Assembly: GCA_963989385.1 (NCBI GenBank)
Contig: OZ022501.1
Location: forward strand, 1,188,001 to 1,252,000
From: Ctena decussata
Lineage: Eukaryota; Mollusca; Bivalvia; Lucinida; Lucinidae
Length of the DNA: 64,000 nt
Direction: 5' to 3'
A program made the translations under genes and the position numbers. The notes beneath the pieces are model-generated. The model was not told the origin of the DNA. It worked only from the letters and a program-made list of their open reading frames with translations, and ran no database searches. This document shows positions 53,954 through 64,000 of the stretch, in pieces; positions within the stretch are counted from its first letter, which is position 1, and the number at the start of each line of letters is the position of its first letter.

Positions 53954-55340
53954 TATCAACCTGAGGGCAACTGTAGGTATTTGTGAAGACAAAACCCAAA
54001 TTAAATTATCCACGTTACCAGTGACTGCCTAGGAAAAGTTATATTTATCAAACCTGCAATACCTTTTAACCAGTCTGCACATGTACACCTATCAGATATC
54101 TTCTTGCATATCCAACAAAGCTGTATTTATGGCCCATGCTGGATTTTAATGACTTAACTTCCTCACCCAACTCCCTACCCCCTCTTAAAGAAGAGCATCT
54201 CTGCTGTGCACAACTTTTGTTAAGGAACAAAAATTGCCATTAACATTTAATATACATGTACAGTAACTTATGGGATAATAATCTGTTACGTGTTTTTCAT
54301 TCTCTGGTTAACAGTTTCAAAGTGTCTTTGTCTTTACCATGTGATGAATTTTTTCTTCCACTCAAGAAAATTTTAATGACAGTCTGACAGGCTGGGTGGG
54401 CGTTATAAATAGAGGTGTAAACCCCATCCCAACTTTTTTTAGGCATCGGCTTAATCACTATATGAAGTATTTACCCTAGTACAATACTACAGAAACTATA
54501 TCATGAATAGTGAGAGATTGTCTCCATATGAGGTTTCTTTACTGATTCTAACCTAAAATACATGTAAGTGGATGTCCATTACAAGCTCAAAGAACCAAAG
54601 GGATTATTAAAGGATACATATAAATAACTATGCACGAAAAAAAAAAATTGTGGTTGCTCATTAGAACTGCTATTAAGAGAGGTCACACATTTTCATGAAG
54701 AAATACTGTATTTATTCGGTTGTAAGACATGAATTTATCTTTCCAAAAAAAAAATACTGCAAATATGTGAATCAGTCTTGTGTAATTCAGCTATAAAATG
54801 AGGTTTTCTCTTCCAAAACAATCCCATAGATCTAGACCCATCTTATAAAATGGATCTAGATAAATGATCTTAGAAGATGGATCTAGATCTTTGAAATTGT
54901 TTTGGAAGGAAAAAAGCCCATCTTATAAACAAAGAAATACTGTAAAAGAAATTAACCTTAATTATCATCGATCTCTCCTTGTATTTAAAGCTCTAAAGAT
55001 ACCTTTACTGATCCTAATCCTACAGATTTAGATTATTATTCTAGATCATCGTCTTTTATATTATTTGGATCCTTTTGAAATTGACTTTGAATCGACTGCC
55101 CAATTAAAATTAAGAAATTACAGTATGCTTTTTTCTCGCAAGATATTGTCAGGGTCACTAACGAGGCTTTATTAGCCGAAACTACGTAGTCTGGCCCATG
55201 TTCCTAATTCTGTATGTATTCTCTGCTCTTTTTAAGATTTTAAATGTCATAAATTGTGAGCCCATAAACCAAGAATTTGTGTTTATAAAGTATCCAAAAT
55301 ATCTGCTGCAGTCTATAACAAAATAATGATGGAAAACATT
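53954..55340. other. No gene seen; one palindromic repeat
   Basis: A foldback at about 54797..54935 has TTCCAAAACAATCCCATAGA and TCTAGATC facing GATCTAGATC and AAATTGTTTTGGAAGG. Similar segments occur at 27958, 34395 and 35965. Confidence 0.5.
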
Positions 55341-57700
55341 AACAAGAGGGCCATGATGGCTCACCTGAGTATCCTGTGAACTTAACCTCAGAAACATCCA
55401 TACGTCCAACAGACAGAGTTTCACAAAGATTCAATGGAAAATGAACCCTTTATTGTGTACCTTAGGTTTTTATAAGATTTAACCTAATGACCTTGTTTTT
55501 GACCCCACATGACCCGGTTTCAAATCTGGTCTGGATTTCTTGGATATAAACATTCTGACAAAGTTTCATGAATATCGGATCAAAACTGTGCCCTCTAGAG
55601 CGTAAACAATGTTTTTCTAAGGTTTGACGTAGTTTTTGACCCAAAATGACCAAGTTGCACCCTTGGTCCAGATTTGTAGGAGATAAACATTTTGACTAAG
55701 TCTCATGAAGATTAGAACAAAACTGTGTCCTCTAAAGAGTTCATATGGTTTTCTAAGAACTGACCTAGTGACCTAGTTTTTGACCTGACATCGCCCAGTT
55801 TCAAATCAGGTCTAGATTTCATAAAAATAAACATTCTGACAAAGTTTTATGTAGATTATAATCATAACTGTGCCCTCAAGAGTGTACACAACGTTTTTCT
55901 AAGATTTGACCTAATGACCTAGTTTTTGACCCCACATGACCGAGTATCAAAGTTGGTCTAGATTTAATTAGATAAACATTCTGACCAAGTTTCATAATGA
56001 TTGGATCGTAACTGTGCCCTCTGAGTCATTCTAAGATTTATTTCTATTTTTAGCTCTGGCGGCCATTTTGTACAGCGGAGTGGAACCGTTTCAGCAATTT
56101 TTGTTTAGAACCATGAGTCAAACACTTCAGTGAAATTATTTTGAAATCGAGCCATTGGCTTCAGTGATGATGTCGTTTAAAGGTTTTTCTATATTTTGCT
56201 CTGGTGGCCATTTTGTTCAGCACAGCTGAACCATTTCAGCAATTTTGGTAGAGGGTCTCCTAAGGAACATTTCTGTGAAATTATTTCAAAATTTTCCCAG
56301 CAGTTTTGGAGGCGAAGTCGTTTAAAGGTTTTTCTATTTTTAGGTCTGGTGGCCATATTGTTCAGCGGAGCAGAACAGGAAGAGAAATTTTGGTAAAGGG
56401 CCTCCTAAGGAACATTTCTGTGAAATTATTTCAAAATCTGCCCAGCAGTTTGGAAGCAAAGTCGTTTCAAGGTTTTTCTATTTTTAGCTCTGGTGGTCAT
56501 TTTGTTCAGCGGAACCTTTTCAGCGATTTTGGTAGAGGGCCTCCTAAGGAACATTTTTGTGAAATTATTTCAAAATCTGCCCAGCAGTTTTGGAGGCAAA
56601 GTCGTTTAAAGGTTTTTCTATTTTTAGCTCTGGCGGCCATTTTGTTCAGCAGAGCAGAACCGTTTTAGCAATTTTGGTAGAGGGTCTCCTTAGAAACATT
56701 TCTGTGAAATTATTTCAAAATCTGCCCAGCAGTTTTGGAAGAGAAGTCGTTTAAAGGTTTTTCTATTTTTAGCTCTGGTGGCCATATTGTTTAGTGGAGC
56801 AGAACCGTTTGAGCAATTTTGGTAAAGGGTCTCCTAAGAAACATTTCTGTGAAATTATTTCAAAATCTGCCCAGCAGTTTTGGAGAAGTCATTTAAAGGT
56901 TTTTCTATTTTTAGCTCTGGCGGCCATATTGTTCAGCGAAGCAGAACTGTTTGAGCAATTTTGGTAAAAGGCCTCCTAAGGAACATTTCTGTGAAATTAT
57001 TTCAAAATCTACCCAGCAGTTTTGGAGGAGAAGTCGTTTAAATGTTTTTCTATTTTTAGTTCTGGCGGCCATATTGTTCAGTGGAGCGGAACCGTTTGAG
57101 CAATTTTGGTAAAGGGCCTCCCAAGGAACATTTCTGTGAAATTATTTCAAAATCCGTCCAGCAGTTTTGGAGAAGAAGTCGTTTAAAGCAAAAGTTGACG
57201 ACGGACGGACGTACCTACCAGAGGTACACTGTGGACTGCACCCCGGACTTGGCACAATGTTTGCATCCCATAATTTTTTGGGTAGTGTCCTACACCCCTT
57301 ATATAGTTATAATTTAGGTGTGTAGAAATAAGCTTTGTGGGGTACCTTTAATGTGGATTAAACCTGCATGATTTATAAGTTTTGTCCAAAGGGGGGAGAA
57401 CAATGTGGGGTGCACCCCATAAAATTTATCGGACGGACATGTCCAACAATGGACAAATGAGTCCGTACACATTCTGGGTTGTACCCCCAATATTTGAAAT
57501 TTAGTCATTTTAGCTTATTTGCAAGCGAATGAAATACATTCATCATGGGGTGCATCCCACAATGCAGAATCACCCCACAAGGCACCATATTCTATACGGA
57601 ACACCCCACAATGTAGGTCTGGTAAGAGCGGACGACCTGACGACGGACAAAGACCGATCACAATACCTCACCTTGAGCACTTCATGCTCAGGTGAGCTAA
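55341..57700 (+). mobile_element. Pearl-like tandem-core element 2
   Basis: Starts AACAAGAGGGCCATGATGGC plus TCACCTGAG. About four units follow with GACCTAGTTTTTGACC and TTTCATGAAGATT, then about eight units of 144 bp (56040..57190), each with CTCTGGTGGCCATTTTGTTC and AATCTGCCCAGCAGTTTTGG. A short GACGACGGACGGACG tract and a terminal block end in GAGCACTTCATGCTCAGGTG plus AGCTAA. The ORFs at 56196..56668 and 57081..57317 come from the repeat units. Confidence 0.8.
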
Positions 57701-59782
57701 AAATAAGTACCGGCCAATAGATATGTATCTGCAACAAAAATTGGTAGCCACATTAAAATAAATAATCAGAGCTCCAGAGTAGCAAAGAATTCTGGGTAAG
57801 GATCCACTTTCAAAATCAAAAGCATTACATCATGGGATATTCCAATGATATCTGTTAGATCTCACTGGAATCTCTCCATGATGTAACACCAATGAGAACT
57901 GGTATATATACTTTGCATAATGAAACTGGCAAAAATTATAATTTTTAACCACAGAATTTCAGCTATTAAGACCTCTGAAGTATTCTAGCACTTTTATTTT
58001 GCACCATTTCTGCCATGATAACTAATCAACATGTGGTTGGGAACCACCCTTCAAAGGGGACAACTTGAGGAGAGAAATGTTTGCTTCCACTTTCTACAGA
58101 GGGCTTCTTTTAAAGTGTATTATTATACCTCCATGTTTTATATCATTTTATATTGGGTAATGACTTGCAACTTACTGTTTGATTCCATGGACAAAGTAGA
58201 CTTCCCAAAAGGCCAGTGGAGCAAATTCTTCCTTTTAATGGCAGAAGTTGCTTCCATTAAAAATGTACCTATTCAGCTAAATAGGAGAAAGAAGTGTTCT
58301 CTATAGCAAATTATAATGGAGGAAAATATTGCATTGGAGTGACCTCCCTTTAGATTGCAGGCTGCTCCAACATAGAAATTTTTACCTCCCTTCTTACAGG
58401 AGACTACTCTAAATGAAAAGAATTTGCTCTCTGTAGAGAGCAAATTCTTTCCATTAACAGTAGCCTTCACCGGAGGAGGTACCAATCCACAAGCAAACAT
58501 TAATCTGTTAAAGCTGTCATTTTCCGTGAAACAATGGCAGCCACACTATTTCTATATATCTGTACACCTTACGATAATGGATGTGTTCTCACACTGCACT
58601 TATCACATGTATTGCAATCAAAGATATGTACTTCTAACTGAAGACTTGCACGGAAGTTAAATATTAAACAGTAAAATAGATCCACTTTTCCAAATTCTCC
58701 CGAAACATATGCTAGGAGCTCTCAACTGAAATTACGTCACAAAGATAATCCTACAAAGATGCACAAATACGGTATGTCTTGTTGGAAATGAGAAGAAATT
58801 TCCTTTTATTTTGGTTCATGTGGGTCCGCCTGTCCAAAAGTAGTGACTTCCGTAGTGAAGCAGATACTATATTTTTAAATGTGTTGTTCACAGCATCACC
58901 ACTATTTTTTGCTGGAAAAGCACCCCACATTTTTTTTCAGCATATAATATTGGCACACTTGACTTTGTGTGCACTAGAAGACTAAACAAATCTTTGACAG
59001 ATGACTTTGTTAAGCTAATAAAGCTTTAAACAACCAGGCCCTGGTATTTAAAGTAGTTATTAGGTAAGAAAAGTAAACATTCCTGTTAAAATAAAAATTC
59101 CCATAATTGGCAACATAATACATTCAGGATAGTCTTGAAAACATAGCATACAAAACAATGGATTGATAATAATGTAATTGTGATACTTTCAAAGGTTTAG
59201 CGGCATAAACCAGAAAACAAAATGGCATAAACCAAAGCATATCTAAACTTAGGACTGTCGTTTACACTGAAGGTAAATAGCTGATTTTGTCCATTTCTTT
59301 CTTTTAATAGGATAACATACATGTATGGCTGCTTCAAACCACTGACATCAATAGTTTGCATTAAGACCTCTACAGTTTCACACTTACAGTGTGCTAACCA
59401 ATTTACGTGAAATGCTCTTCTGCCTCACAGATTGGCAAAGTTATTTTGGGTGGGTCAGATTAAATTTTAATTATTATATTTCAGAAATTGATGTATTTAA
59501 TGCAAGCATTGTAGATCCTGATCAGATATCATATTCTATAGCATCTGATCAGGCTCTTCGTTGTTTGCCAAGGTCCCTTTTATGGAACCCTAAGCAGAAA
59601 TGGGTTAATGACATAATGCTGAACTGCAGCAAGTGGGTGTGTCACTACAAATATTCTATAGTATACATACTACTGATATGGAAAGATGTAAATATATATG
59701 TAAACTATTATGACTTTTTATCTAGTGAATACCAGCAAAGCTTCAGGTAAGGGGAGTATCGGATGATAGTTCTGGCATATCT
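57701..59782. other. No gene recognised
   Basis: Contains a family 3 core at 58390..58465 (GAATTTGCTCTCTGTAGAGA and inverse) and the right end of a family 5 foldback at about 59044. No supported coding exon. Confidence 0.45.
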
Positions 59783-59957
59783 CAGTGCTCCAGATAAGAA
59801 GGGGTAGCAGTAATAATTTAGGGATAATTTCCCATATTTCTCAACAAAATCATATCTTGTGACCCCTCATCTAACGAGTGGTCATAACATACGTTTTCAT
59901 TTAGAAATAACTAAATTTTCTTTGAATTATCCTCAATACCCTCTTATCTGCAACCCT
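59783..59957. mobile_element. Foldback family 4, copy 5
   Basis: CAGTGCTCCAGATAAGAAGG to CCCTCTTATCTGCAACCCTG, with TTGTGACCCCTCATCTAAC inside. Confidence 0.65.
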
Positions 59958-60170
59958 GATATTTCATTTTTGCCACGGAAACATGTTGTGACCACTCATT
60001 ACAAAAGCCTCACTGAGGCAGTTCTAATGAGGGGTCACATCATGTTTATATGGTGACATAACTTGGTATCATCTCACACCCCTTATCTGTCACTCTGTGG
60101 TAAGTATTAAAAGAAAAGATACTTTGGCCATATACAAACTGGAAAAAACAACACCTACCAACTCAACACT

Positions 60171-60405
60171 TTAAGGTGAACAAGTAAACTTTCAGGGAAA
60201 GCAACTCTGCCATTTTCATTTTTACCTCCATTCTCAATGGACGGACCTCTCAAAGGAAATAATATGTTCCCCTTGGTGCAATTTTTTCTTTAAGAGCAGA
60301 CTCCATTTTCGGAAGGCTGCTTTATTCAAGGAAGCATAGAGAAAGTCACGAAAAGTGTCCCTCTTTGTAAAAGTAGCAGACAGATATGGACCTGTACCTA
60401 TAAAC
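60171..60405. mobile_element. Foldback family 3, copy 6
   Basis: TTAAGGTGAACAAGTAAACT, TTCAGGGAAAGCAACTCTGC at the left and AAAAGTAGCAGACAGATATG, GACCTGTACCTATAAACC at the right. Confidence 0.65.
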
Positions 60406-60622
60406 CTAATACCAGTTTGTACATAGCAGAAAGCAATACAATCATTTCATAGTTTAAATTCAATGCCCTATACATTTCATGTAACAATTATGCTTAGACT
60501 AAACTGGATCCACACTGTTTCTTTAATTTGTAATAATGTCTTATTCAATATGTCAGGCTAAACATACTGTTTTATGACATATCACAGCAGCCTTGACTTC
60601 TTGGTTCTTGCTAACACTTCTA

Positions 60623-60823
60623 CAGAGCTCCAGATAAGAGAGGGTTTTGAGGACAAATTAAAGATAATTTTTCTTATTTCTCAAGGAAAACATATGTTGT
60701 GACCCCTCATTAAAACCGTCTCAGCGAGACTGTTCTAATGAAGGGTCACAACATGTTTTTATGGAATAATATGGAAAATTATCCCTAAATTATCCCTGTT
60801 ACCGTTTCTTAGCTGGAGCACTG
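60623..60823. mobile_element. Foldback family 4, copy 6
   Basis: CAGAGCTCCAGATAAGAGAG to GTTTCTTAGCTGGAGCACTG, with ATGTTGTGACCCCTCATTAA and its inverse in the middle. Confidence 0.75.
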
Positions 60824-61172
60824 ACTTCTACAAAGTGTGAGTACAATGTGTACAAGACACTCACCCTCAGCAGACTGCACAGGCAGGTCTAAAGCCTTTC
60901 ATGTAATGCAATGAGACATTCTCAAACATGAAATATAAATGAGAATATTTCACTCTGGAATATAAGTAGCTGTAAAAACAATGACAGCTCAAGGTAAACA
61001 CAAACTTTAGGAGGCAAATCATTTCACAAAGCTTCAGATTCATGTGAAATTGGCATCTCATATGAAAGCACCTGACACCATGTGAGTAGAGGAGCCTGTT
61101 AGTCCATGCCTTCTTGATCAGTCTTCTCCTTTTGCATATACAATCTGTGATTACTGAGGAATTTAAAAAGTG

Positions 61173-61427
61173 AACAAGAGGCCCACGGGCCACAAAGCTC
61201 ACCAGATCTCTAGCTCAAAATTGCTATCAAATTTGTATACACTCAAAATTGTTGTCAATTCGTACAGGCTAATACAACTACAAAGTCTCAGTCTGACAGT
61301 CTGTTGAGTTGATAACAAAATATATAACTATTTTCCATATATTGATTGCAGTAAATGCCATTTTTTAATTTTCCCCATTGCAAGTCAATGCAACCCTAAG
61401 CTGCTATAGCAACCAAACTAAAGAGCC

Positions 61428-61458
<31 letters not shown>

Positions 61459-62614
61459 CTAAATAAATTTTCAATCAATCATCCTGCCTAAGGATACTAC
61501 ATATGAAATCTGGGCCTTATTGGCCCAGTGGCTTCTGAGGAGATAAATTTTTTAAGTATTTTTTTTTCCATTTTTTTTTGCATTTTGGTTTCCATGGCAA
61601 CCAATAAAAGGAGCAGTGGGCAAAAAAAAACAAAAAACACATAGCTAATAAGAGACTTCTCAAGGAACAATCTATAAAAGCTTTGTCAACATATATGCAA
61701 TGGCTTGGCAGTAAATGCCATTTTTCTAGTTTCCCCATTATAAGTCAATGCAACTCTAAGTTGCTATAGCAACCAAACTAAAGGGCAGATTTTCATAAAA
61801 AACATAAACTTTCAATCCCCCGGCCCAAGGATGCCACAAATGAAATCCTGCCTTATAGCCCCAGTGGCTTAAGAGAAGATAATTTTTTAAATATTTTTTT
61901 TCCTTTTTTTACATTTCGGTTTCCATGGCAACCAATAAAAGGAGCAGTGGGCCAAAAAACATGTAGCTGATAGAAGACATCTCAAGGAACATTTCTATAA
62001 AAGTTTTATCAACATATCTGCAATGGCTTGGCAGAAAAAGATATTTTTCAATTTTCCCCATTATAAGTCAATGGGAACTCTAAGTTGCCATAGCAACCAA
62101 ACTAAAGGGCCCATGATCATAAAATACACAAACTTTCAATCCCCAAGCCTGAGGATGCCATAGATGAAACCTGGGCCTTATCGGCCCAGTGGCTTCAGAG
62201 GAGATAATCTTTTAAATATTTTTTTTCCATTTCGGTTTCCATGGCAACCAATAAAAGAAGCAGTGGGCCAAAAACATATAGCTGATAGAGGACATCTCAA
62301 GGAACATTTCTATAAAAGTTTTATCAACATATCTGCAATGGCTTGGCAAAAAATGCCATTTTTCAATTTTCCCCATTATAAGTCAATGGGAACTCTAAGT
62401 TGCCATAAATTTTCATAAAAAACACAAACTTTCAATCCCCCATCCCAAGGATGCCACAGATGAAATTTGGGCCCAATCGGCCAAGTGGCTTCAGAGGAGA
62501 TGTCGTTTAAAAGTGTTGACGGACGACGACGCCAGACAGACGACATACGACGACGACGACGGACCACTGCCTATCCTATAAGCTCCCCCGGAGCCTTCGG
62601 CTCTGGTGAGCTAA
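61173..62614 (+). mobile_element. Pearl-like tandem-core element 3
   Basis: Starts AACAAGAGGCCCACGGGCCA plus CAAAGCTCACC. Core units of about 320 bp recur three to four times with TTTCCCCATTATAAGTCAAT, TTTCCATGGCAACCAATAAA and AAGGAACATTTCTATAAAAG. It ends with a GACGGACGACGACG tract, then TATCCTATAAGCTCCCCCGG and the hairpin GAGCCTTCGGCTC plus TGGTGAGCTAA. The terminal block is shared with the element ending at 49799. Confidence 0.8.
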
Positions 62615-63144
62615 AAAGTGACAGCTCTGATCTATCTTGAGCTGCTGCACTGGCTGGTTTTAGTTTTTACAGTAGGCACATGGTGAAAGGTCATTTTCAT
62701 ATGACTCAAATCATACTATGTGGCACCTCATAAGAATCTCCTTAGTGAGTGATTATAATAAGAGCCTGCTGTATACTAAGGCTATGTTTTAAATATAAAT
62801 GGCAGCCACAATTTTGGCCTAACTTTACAGGGAAGGGAGACAAACAGAATACCTGCCAGGTAAATACCTTTTCCATGATGACTATCCCTACAGGTATTTG
62901 CTCTCTGCCTAGTCTTAATTATGTCCCTTGGAAGAATGTCAAACAAAATTTCTATCCCAGAAGTTTGGTTTATCTTGCGCTGTTTATAATGCTGTCCGAC
63001 CCTTCTCAGTTCCAAAGATGTATGTTTATTAACAATGGAATAAAGCTGAATTTGAAAATTGTACAAATGGAATCCACTACCAGAGCCCCGGTTGTGTTTG
63101 TTGATGAATTAAGAGATAATATCTGTTATTTCTCTATAAAGATA
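62615..63144. other. No gene recognised
   Basis: A 132-codon open frame (62749..63147) runs into a foldback element and has no recognisable domain or signal, so it is left uncalled. Confidence 0.4.
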
Positions 63145-63380
63145 TGAGCCGTAACAGGACAAAACCAACGAAATGGCATGTGCTTCCAGCAAAGGCTCAG
63201 ATCAGCCTGGGCATCTGCCCAGTCTGATCAGTGCCTTTGCTGTCAGCATGGTGGTAGCTTAGACCTATAGCTACCCTTTAAGTGCACAGTGACGCCTGAT
63301 CAGACTGGGAGGATGCCCAGGCTGATCTGAGTCTTGAGTGGCACACATGCCACTTTGTTGGTTTGTCGTGTTGTGGCTTA
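63145..63380. mobile_element. Foldback family 1, copy 9
   Basis: TGAGCCGTAACAGGACAAAA to TTTGTCGTGTTGTGGCTTA, flanked by TA on each side. Confidence 0.85.
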
Positions 63381-63410
63381 TACACTGTTGCCTCTCACTA
63401 GAGTTGCACA

Positions 63411-63560
63411 TTAAAGTGAATGGATGTACTTTCAGGGCAGGCCTCCCTTCTCAATCTGGATCACCTCTTAAAAGAATTTGCTCCTCTAGGAACAATTCTT
63501 TTCCTTGAAGAGTAAACCTCAGTATCCAGGGAAGCACGAAACCACTTCCGCATTAGAAAT
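63411..63560. mobile_element. Foldback family 3, copy 7 (diverged)
   Basis: AAGTGAATGGATGTACTTTC, AGAATTTGCTCCTCTAGG and ACAATTCTTTTCCTTGAAG show the usual core; the right end is degraded. Confidence 0.55.
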
Positions 63561-63608
63561 TCTGTGGAATGCAGTATCTTGCCTGTCATAAAACAGAACT
63601 AAACCAGA

Positions 63609-63812
63609 ACAGAGCTCAAGATAGAAGGGAGTATTTGATGGTAATTAGGGATAATTTTTGTTAATTCTCCATAAAAACGTATGTTGTGACCCCTCATCTT
63701 AACCGTCTTGACGAGAGGGTTCAGATGAGGGGTCACAACATATGGTTTCAGTTAGAAATAAAAGAAATTATCCCTCAATTATCACCAAATGCCCCTCTTA
63801 TCTAGAGCTCTC
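63609..63812. mobile_element. Foldback family 4, copy 7
   Basis: CAGAGCTCAAGATAGAAGGG to CCCCTCTTATCTAGAGCTCT, with GTATGTTGTGACCCCTCATC and GATGAGGGGTCACAACATAT as inner arms. Confidence 0.8.
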
Positions 63813-64000
63813 CCAGAAAACTTCACTCAAAGTTCACACTGCTGCCACCACCACCAGAAAATTAATACCTATGTCTCGCTTCTAAGTCACAAGGCAAGAC
63901 AAAATTGGCGGAAAAACAAAGTAATAGTTCTGGTATAATTTTCTACGATACTGCCTGAAATTTTATGTTGTGGATACTCACTAGAACCACTTCTGTGAGG

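Noticed and set aside
51780..55200. Long 3' UTR of a minus-strand gene
   Set aside because: A reverse AATAAA near 51800 hinted at it, but no coding exon on that strand could be found in the window.
56196..57317. ORFs with repeated SGGHFVQR-like peptides
   Set aside because: They follow the 144-bp core units of a pearl-like element.
59391..59750. 119-codon ORF ending near a GTAAGG donor-like site
   Set aside because: Although a donor-like site follows, the peptide has no recognisable features and no acceptor or partner exon could be supported.
62749..63147. 132-codon ORF as a gene
   Set aside because: It overlaps the start of a foldback element and shows no signal peptide, domain or splice context.

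Overview
The window is eukaryotic nuclear DNA. It shows spliceosomal introns with GT-AG borders, a very low gene density and dense interspersed repeats. Tandem-core elements ending in an ACGG-type microsatellite and a terminal hairpin (pearl-like), many short foldback elements and several tRNA-derived SINEs point to a bivalve mollusc. A venerid-type clam is a reasonable guess, but genus and species cannot be fixed from the sequence alone.

Three cellular genes can be supported. (1) At 5161..6081 (+) there is a last or only coding exon for a 306-residue secreted, low-complexity Pro/Lys, Tyr/Asn, Arg/Gly and acidic-tail protein of the kind used in molluscan extracellular matrices. (2) At 10974..12293 (-) there is an uninterrupted 439-residue type I membrane protein with a signal peptide, a Cys-rich ectodomain, one calcium-binding EGF-like domain and a transmembrane helix. 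A palindromic CRE lies just upstream, and its last codons and stop fall inside a foldback repeat. (3) At 20887..50748 (+) there is a complete ASNSD1 orthologue (asparagine synthetase domain-containing protein 1). I reconstructed 16 coding exons whose phases all agree, giving 2007 nt and 668 aa, with the MCGI amidotransferase start, the SGGIDS pyrophosphatase loop and the GADEQ motif. It occupies almost half the window, and its introns hold most of the repeats.

Layout: 1-5 kb is an RTE-like LINE relic, a SINE, hairpins and foldback copies; 5.1-6.1 kb is the matrix-protein exon; 6.8-7.3 kb is a 24-bp tandem array; 8-10 kb is foldback elements; 10.7-12.4 kb is the EGF/TM gene; 12.5-20.6 kb is mostly LINE debris, ending in an RT fragment with 60-bp flanking direct repeats 272 bp before the ASNSD1 start codon; 20.9-50.7 kb is ASNSD1 with a 283-bp triplication (intron 1), a 1.3-kb palindromic TA-flanked element (intron 11), a SINE split by a TA-flanked TIR element (intron 13) and a 5-kb pearl-like element with a second, inverted copy inside it (intron 15); 50.8-64 kb has no recognised gene and holds more foldback elements and two further pearl-like elements.

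The most informative repeat signals are nested insertions whose empty sites can be read directly: one pearl-like element inside another without target duplication, and a TIR element inside a SINE with a TA duplication. Other notable signals are a nine-copy, ~240-bp near-palindromic family and repeat-derived coding sequence at the C-terminus of the EGF/TM gene. I did not find a prokaryote-style defence or operon system; the novelty here lies in repeat architecture and in two lineage-specific genes.
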